Shown in pieces: positions 21,603 to 25,438 of a stretch of DNA of 25,438 nucleotides (position 1 is its first letter; each line of letters opens with the position of its first letter). The notes under the pieces were generated by a model. The model worked only from the letters and a program-made list of their open reading frames with translations, was not told the DNA's origin and searched no databases. The DNA comes from a virus. The translations under genes and the position numbers were made by a program. The stretch spans positions 1-25,438 of IMG/VR virus record IMGVR_UViG_3300031524_000077; one strand, written 5' to 3'.

Positions 21603-21622
21603 GTGCCTATTGGTATAGCCAC
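21603..21622 (-). promoter_or_regulatory. Second RNA hairpin in the scaffold leader
   Basis: On the minus strand GUGGCUAU pairs with AUAGGCAC with one G-G mismatch and a four-base loop. The arms are identical to those at 19161-19181. It lies just after the stop of the preceding gene, 30 bases upstream of the other hairpin. Confidence 0.5.
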
Positions 21623-21629
21623 TTAGAAA

Positions 21630-21929
21630 CTAATCCGGTATCAATCTCTCAATCTCATCATCAAGAGTTTTACTTATTGACTTTGTATCTGCTACCGTAA
21701 GAAGAGCGAGTAAGGTTGTTATTTTCAAATCATGTTGGACTAATTCTTTAATTCTTTGTTGGAGTTCTTCACGAATCTTGCCTTCAAGAATCTTCCAACC
21801 ATCAGTAGCTTTCATTGAATTCAACGAACTGATTTCCTTATCAACAAATGTAAGAGACTTGATAAAGTTCTGAGACTCTTTATCGTATGTGTGCATCTCT
21901 GCTTCTAGTGTTGAAAGGTCTTTTTTCAT
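21630..21929 (-). CDS. Small coiled-coil protein between portal and scaffold
   Basis: 99 residues, almost wholly helical and charged (LSTLEAEMHTYDKESQNFIKSL, then ILEGKIREELQQRIKELVQHD), ending in DDEIERLIPD. No family is recognised. Many tailed phages place a small helical protein here that assists portal or scaffold assembly, which is only positional inference. TGTTATAAT stands seven bases before its ATG. Confidence 0.5.
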   Translation of the reverse strand: MKKDLSTLEAEMHTYDKESQNFIKSLTFVDKEISSLNSMKATDGWKILEGKIREELQQRIKELVQHDLKITTLLALLTVADTKSISKTLDDEIERLIPD

Positions 21930-21935
21930 AGTCTA

Positions 21936-21944
21936 ATTATAACA
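21936..21944 (-). promoter_or_regulatory. Extended -10 element before the coiled-coil gene
   Basis: TGTTATAAT (21944-21936) overlaps the 17-base gap after the portal stop. The predicted start coincides with the ATG at 21929. Confidence 0.45.
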
Positions 21945-21946
21945 CA

Positions 21947-23725
21947 TTATTTAATAGTTGGTGGAACTTGTGCGGCTGCTTGCTGTCCAGTTGCCGACAA
22001 AAGCGGTGTGGCATCTGTTGGTGTAGGGGTCTGAGGAGGAGTCTGGGCAGGAGTCTGGGGTGTTTCAGGTGAAACATCTGGTGTGGGTTGAGTCTGAGGA
22101 ACATTTGCATCATCTGCCGTAAAGATTGCTTGTAAGTCATCAGGTTCGGTATCAAAAGTTTTTGCAACAATTCGTCTAAGAGCAATCTGTCCCGGAATCT
22201 TCGGGTCATCTTTGAAAGCCACATACATATCCATTTTTGCTTTCTGTTTAATCGCTTTATTCTGCTGAGCATCTTCAGACTGACTTGCTTTAGCTACAAG
22301 TTTAACTCCTTTGAAATTCTTTTTAGTAACATCTTCAATCGTAAGGTTTTTGAATCCGAAGATTTTAACAGGTCGGGGTTTGGTGAGTTTCTCTGCGGTA
22401 ATGTCTGCCATAAGTTGATAGAGTTCCTTGCACGCTAGTGTTGCGTTGCGTTTCATTACCATAATTTTAGCTTCTACTTGAGCATTAAGAGCCGCTTGCT
22501 GTGTTACCGATACTTTTCCTTTCTGATTAGGCATTGACGGAGCCATACCTGAAGCTGAGTCAGCAAATCCCTTAATAGCTTGCATCGTAGTGAGAGCTGA
22601 AGTTATCTCAGGAACATTTGGTTGCCACACTGCGTCTGTAATCTTTCCACCCGGGGCGACTGTAATCGAAGTAATACCTAAAGGTCTTGGAACGATTGAA
22701 CTTTGCTTAAGTCCAGAAGAAGAAGCGACAAACATCATTCCAAAATTTCTGTAAGTATTATTGTCTATTGCTTGATTTACATTGACGTTGATTGCTAGGT
22801 TAGGGTCTCGATATACGTCTGCGATTGAGGGACACCAAAATGTAATTCCACGGGTAAATGTTCCCCACGAAATAAACGGAGGTCGTTTCAATCCTAACTC
22901 CGACGCTTTTTTGGCTCGGAGAAGATACAAGTCATTTGCTACTGTGAGACAATATAGTTCCGATGATTTTTTATCTTTACTTGATATGTATGTCCACCAT
23001 TCTGTAATCTCGACAACCTTTGAACCATATTGCGTAGTATTAGATAGTCCTAACTGAGCCATACGAAGATTTTTTGCGGACATTTCCGTAGAGGTACTGA
23101 CTTGAGTTTCAGAAGGTATTTTTTGTTTCTTCAATTTATCCAACTCTTCCTCATCATAGTCCATAGTGTCCGATTCTTCGTAAAGTTCCTCAATAGTTTT
23201 ATATATAAATTGCTGACCTTGATACAGTGCTTCACGGGTGTTCTTGGCTATAGGAGAGATAAGATAGGCAAGCGTGTCAATCAGTTCTACAGTCTGCTTG
23301 TCATTTCCGGGAATTACTTTGTAAATAGTTCTTCCGTAAACTCCGCATTCAGTCTTAGACTGCTCATAAAGCAAATCCCAGTCCGAAGAATCTAGGTCTT
23401 GTTTGACAACGTGTTCCATTATCTCCTGCGCGTTCTCGTCACCTTCGGGAATAGTATCAAACTTCAAACCGGGTGCTTGTCCAACCTTTGACGACATATT
23501 CTGCACGCCTTCAAATACTACGGGAACGTGAAGGTTAGATCGTGTGAGTAGTGTTCTTTGAGTTACGCCGTTATATAATTCTTCGTTCTTAGCCCAGTTT
23601 ACTATCTTCGTCTGACGTGCTTTAACAGCATAGTCTTTCTCTTTCAGATACTGATTGATAATATCTACTTTCCCATCTATCTTATTCTTAAACTCTGGCG
23701 GCGTGTCTTTTTTTTGTTTAGCCAT
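21947..23725 (-). CDS. Portal protein (podovirus-like)
   Basis: 592 residues. Recognisable parts are an N-terminal helical domain with KARQTKIVNWAKNEELYNGV, then VPVVFEGVQNMSSKVGQ, a helix-rich middle (VKQDLDSSDWDLLYEQSKTECGVYG), the aromatic beta unit VVEITEWWTYIS, the motif RGITFWCPSIADVYRDPNLAINVNVNQAIDN, and a long helix with VTQQAALNAQVEAKIMV. These match P22-type/phage portals that form the dodecameric DNA gate. The last about 65 residues are Pro/Thr/Gln-rich (about 535-592) and probably disordered, a common portal ending that may contact DNA inside the head. Confidence 0.85.
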   Translation of the reverse strand: MAKQKKDTPPEFKNKIDGKVDIINQYLKEKDYAVKARQTKIVNWAKNEELYNGVTQRTLLTRSNLHVPVVFEGVQNMSSKVGQAPGLKFDTIPEGDENAQEIMEHVVKQDLDSSDWDLLYEQSKTECGVYGRTIYKVIPGNDKQTVELIDTLAYLISPIAKNTREALYQGQQFIYKTIEELYEESDTMDYDEEELDKLKKQKIPSETQVSTSTEMSAKNLRMAQLGLSNTTQYGSKVVEITEWWTYISSKDKKSSELYCLTVANDLYLLRAKKASELGLKRPPFISWGTFTRGITFWCPSIADVYRDPNLAINVNVNQAIDNNTYRNFGMMFVASSSGLKQSSIVPRPLGITSITVAPGGKITDAVWQPNVPEITSALTTMQAIKGFADSASGMAPSMPNQKGKVSVTQQAALNAQVEAKIMVMKRNATLACKELYQLMADITAEKLTKPRPVKIFGFKNLTIEDVTKKNFKGVKLVAKASQSEDAQQNKAIKQKAKMDMYVAFKDDPKIPGQIALRRIVAKTFDTEPDDLQAIFTADDANVPQTQPTPDVSPETPQTPAQTPPQTPTPTDATPLLSATGQQAAAQVPPTIK

Positions 23726-23745
23726 TATATTAAATTAGTGATATA

Positions 23746-23754
23746 ATTATAACA
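23746..23754 (-). promoter_or_regulatory. Extended -10 element before the portal gene
   Basis: TGTTATAAT (23754-23746) sits in the 37-base gap after the terminase. The start would be near 23739, so here a leader of about 14 bases is possible. Confidence 0.4.
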
Positions 23755-23762
23755 CATAAAAT

Positions 23763-25214
23763 CTATTTCAAATAACCAGTCCTAGAATCTAACTGCATCT
23801 CCTCTATTGCCTGTTGGTATTCAGACTTTAATTTAATTGGCGGTTGTGCTATCTGTTCTTGATAAGCGAGCGCGTCTACCGCGTCATCGTTTATACCTTT
23901 GGGAAAGCGTAACATCTCATCTTCTAAAGAATCGCATTGACCTTTGACGTGAAATATCTTTCCAGCTTCGTATCGGGGTATGAGTCCTCGTATTCTAAGC
24001 TCTTTATTCGTTCCGTGGTGCTTCAAAGAGACAATAACGGGGAATATGTTACGTTTTATCATTTCGAGACGTATAAAGGGGTATACAGCATCTAGATAGG
24101 TCGTTTCTTCTATACCTATGGAGTCGGGTCTCTCCTTTGTCCAAAGCTCGAATATCCAATCTATGAGTTTAGCGGAGTTTATACGTTGCTTGTTAGCTCT
24201 GATATACCAGTTATTATCCTCGTCTATTTTGTTTATAATCGTTCCCGTATAATCGGCACTATCTTTTTCTTTTACGGCAGGATCGATAGTTATAAAACAA
24301 TTAGTCCTTTTTTCTAATAGATCATACTCATTTACATAGTGAAACATCTCACGCTTAAACTCTTGCGTCTCGGAGTTGATGGGATTCTGTTGATAGAGCG
24401 AGGACCATTCATACGTTCCAATATCTCCCTTTGTTTTGAGTAAGTTAGATAAATCATATTGCGCAGACCATAACGCCTCGCCTTTCTTTCTGTGTCCTTC
24501 GTCTACTTCAGCAATAGCGGGAAATGATATAATCTCCCAGTCGTTCTTGTTGTCACTTGATAAGAGTCTTCCCGCTAAGTCGTCATCGTGCCAGCGTGTA
24601 ACGCATAGTATAACAGCACCGGAAGGGCTTAGACGTGTTCTAGCCGTTGACTTATACCAATTGTATATATTCTCACGAATAAGAAAAGAATCAGCCTCCT
24701 TTCTGTTTTTGATAGGATCGTCAATGATTAGCACATCAGCGCCTTTACCGGTTGCCGCGCCACCGACACCGAGAGCATTATACTTTCCTCGTCCATTAGT
24801 TGACCAAGTTGACTTTGATTGACTATCTTCCGCAAGCGTAGTATCGAATATGTTTTTGTATTCTGGAGAATCTACAATATTACGAGCTTGTCTGCCAAAC
24901 TCCGTAGCCAAATCCGCCGAGTAGCTAGCTTCGATAACGCTTTTATCTTTGTCCTTTCCTAATACATACGGAGGAAAGTTTATAGATACCATTTCAGATT
25001 TACTATGGCGAGGCGGTAAGAATATCATCAGACGTTTACACGTTCCATTTTCTACACGATTAAGAGCGTCAGCGATGACTCTATGATGCCAGCTTACTTT
25101 GAACCACGGCGACGTGTATCTAATAAAATAAAGAAAATCACGCCGAGCGAGTAAACGTTTTGCCGCTTCCTTTTTAGCTTCGCTATTCTCCAATAAGTTT
25201 TGCGAGATCTTCAT
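23763..25214 (-). CDS. terL: Terminase large subunit
   Basis: 483 residues. ATPase: Walker A LPPRHSKS (66-73), Walker B VLIIDDP (161-167, followed by IKNRKEA), and TRWHDDDLAGRL (206-217), typical of TerL coupling and following helix. RNase H-like nuclease: ITIDPAVKEKDSADYTG (Asp311), IGIEETTY (Glu369-370) and INDDAVDALAYQ (Asp443/444/447). Together these are the DNA packaging motor and genome-cutting enzyme. All main catalytic residues are present. It overlaps the end of the small-subunit gene by 32 bases. Confidence 0.95.
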   Translation of the reverse strand: MKISQNLLENSEAKKEAAKRLLARRDFLYFIRYTSPWFKVSWHHRVIADALNRVENGTCKRLMIFLPPRHSKSEMVSINFPPYVLGKDKDKSVIEASYSADLATEFGRQARNIVDSPEYKNIFDTTLAEDSQSKSTWSTNGRGKYNALGVGGAATGKGADVLIIDDPIKNRKEADSFLIRENIYNWYKSTARTRLSPSGAVILCVTRWHDDDLAGRLLSSDNKNDWEIISFPAIAEVDEGHRKKGEALWSAQYDLSNLLKTKGDIGTYEWSSLYQQNPINSETQEFKREMFHYVNEYDLLEKRTNCFITIDPAVKEKDSADYTGTIINKIDEDNNWYIRANKQRINSAKLIDWIFELWTKERPDSIGIEETTYLDAVYPFIRLEMIKRNIFPVIVSLKHHGTNKELRIRGLIPRYEAGKIFHVKGQCDSLEDEMLRFPKGINDDAVDALAYQEQIAQPPIKLKSEYQQAIEEMQLDSRTGYLK

Positions 25215-25438
25215 TTGAAAGATTATCTAACTGTCCGAAACTAACATTTGTCCTTTGTAAAATCTTTTCAGGCGCATACGTTCCTTTTATTTTGTACGCC
25301 ATATCTAATCCTTTTCCTATTGCGTAAGAGTCGATACTTTCCTCTGTATCAACCAATTCTCCTTTAATGCGAGTTGTTTTTATCTTTTGAGCATTTAATA
25401 GTTCCAAGTGCTTTTCTACTAACAGCTTATCAGGAATA
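25183..25438 (-). CDS. terS: Terminase small subunit, N-terminus cut by window edge
   Basis: The frame is open from the stop at 25183 to the edge of the window, giving 84 codons. It starts in mid-gene with IPDKLLVEKHLELLNAQKIK, the typical helical opening of phage terminase small subunits that recognise packaging sites. GLDMAYKIKGTYAPEKILQRT follows, as in small subunits I recall from CPR-associated phages. A TTG at 25407 lies within the frame but there is no reason to take it as the start. It would bind viral DNA and load the large subunit. Confidence 0.75.
   Translation of the reverse strand, partial: IPDKLLVEKHLELLNAQKIKTTRIKGELVDTEESIDSYAIGKGLDMAYKIKGTYAPEKILQRTNVSFGQLDNLSNEDLAKLIGE

Noticed and set aside
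1-25438. CRISPR array or insertion sequence
   Set aside because: No regularly spaced direct repeats and no transposase were seen; the only mobile-type gene is the HNH endonuclease at 9702-10202.

Overview
The window is most of the late (virion and lysis) half of a double-stranded DNA tailed phage, or an integrated copy of one. From the right edge, reading leftward on the minus strand, come terminase small and large subunits, portal, a scaffold-like protein, a head surface protein, an N4-gp56-type major capsid protein, small head proteins, adhesin-like proteins, a head-tail adaptor, a tail protein, two long internal-virion/ejection-like proteins, an HNH endonuclease, a PurD-like ATP-grasp enzyme, fibre proteins, a papain-like peptidase and membrane/lysis proteins. 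There is no tail tube, sheath or tape measure, so a short-tailed (podovirus-like) particle is likely. The DNA is A+T-rich.

The host is probably a member of Patescibacteria (CPR), Paceibacteria-like. This is inference from three features: two small proteins with internal hypervariable segments of a kind I recall from CPR diversity-generating retroelements; a secreted-looking fibre protein with 'VGIGT..P' repeats like those of CPR surface proteins; and short gene leaders without Shine-Dalgarno sequences. TGA is used as an ordinary stop, which argues against the Gracilibacteria/Absconditabacteria code.

Layout: (1) 57-1813, plus strand: two adjacent variable-protein genes, a small membrane protein, a zinc-knuckle protein and, behind their own promoter and good ribosome sites, a small unknown protein and an HNH-like protein, ending at a terminator. 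(2) 1831-2832, minus strand: a lytic transglycosylase (endolysin) with a broken 5' end, preceded by a promoter and about 300 nt predicted to fold into a multi-helix RNA. (3) 2916-25438, minus strand: the late gene block, ending in a holin-like gene with its own consensus promoter and a strong terminator.

The late block carries recurring signals that the genes do not explain. A TGTTATAAT-type extended -10 element lies a few bases before several start codons. A family of small hairpins sits in front of head genes. Many gene junctions have the form TAA-N-ATG. The items most worth following are the structured RNA beside the endolysin, the tandem retroelement-type variable genes with no reverse transcriptase in the window, and the PurD-like enzyme in the fibre/ejection region.
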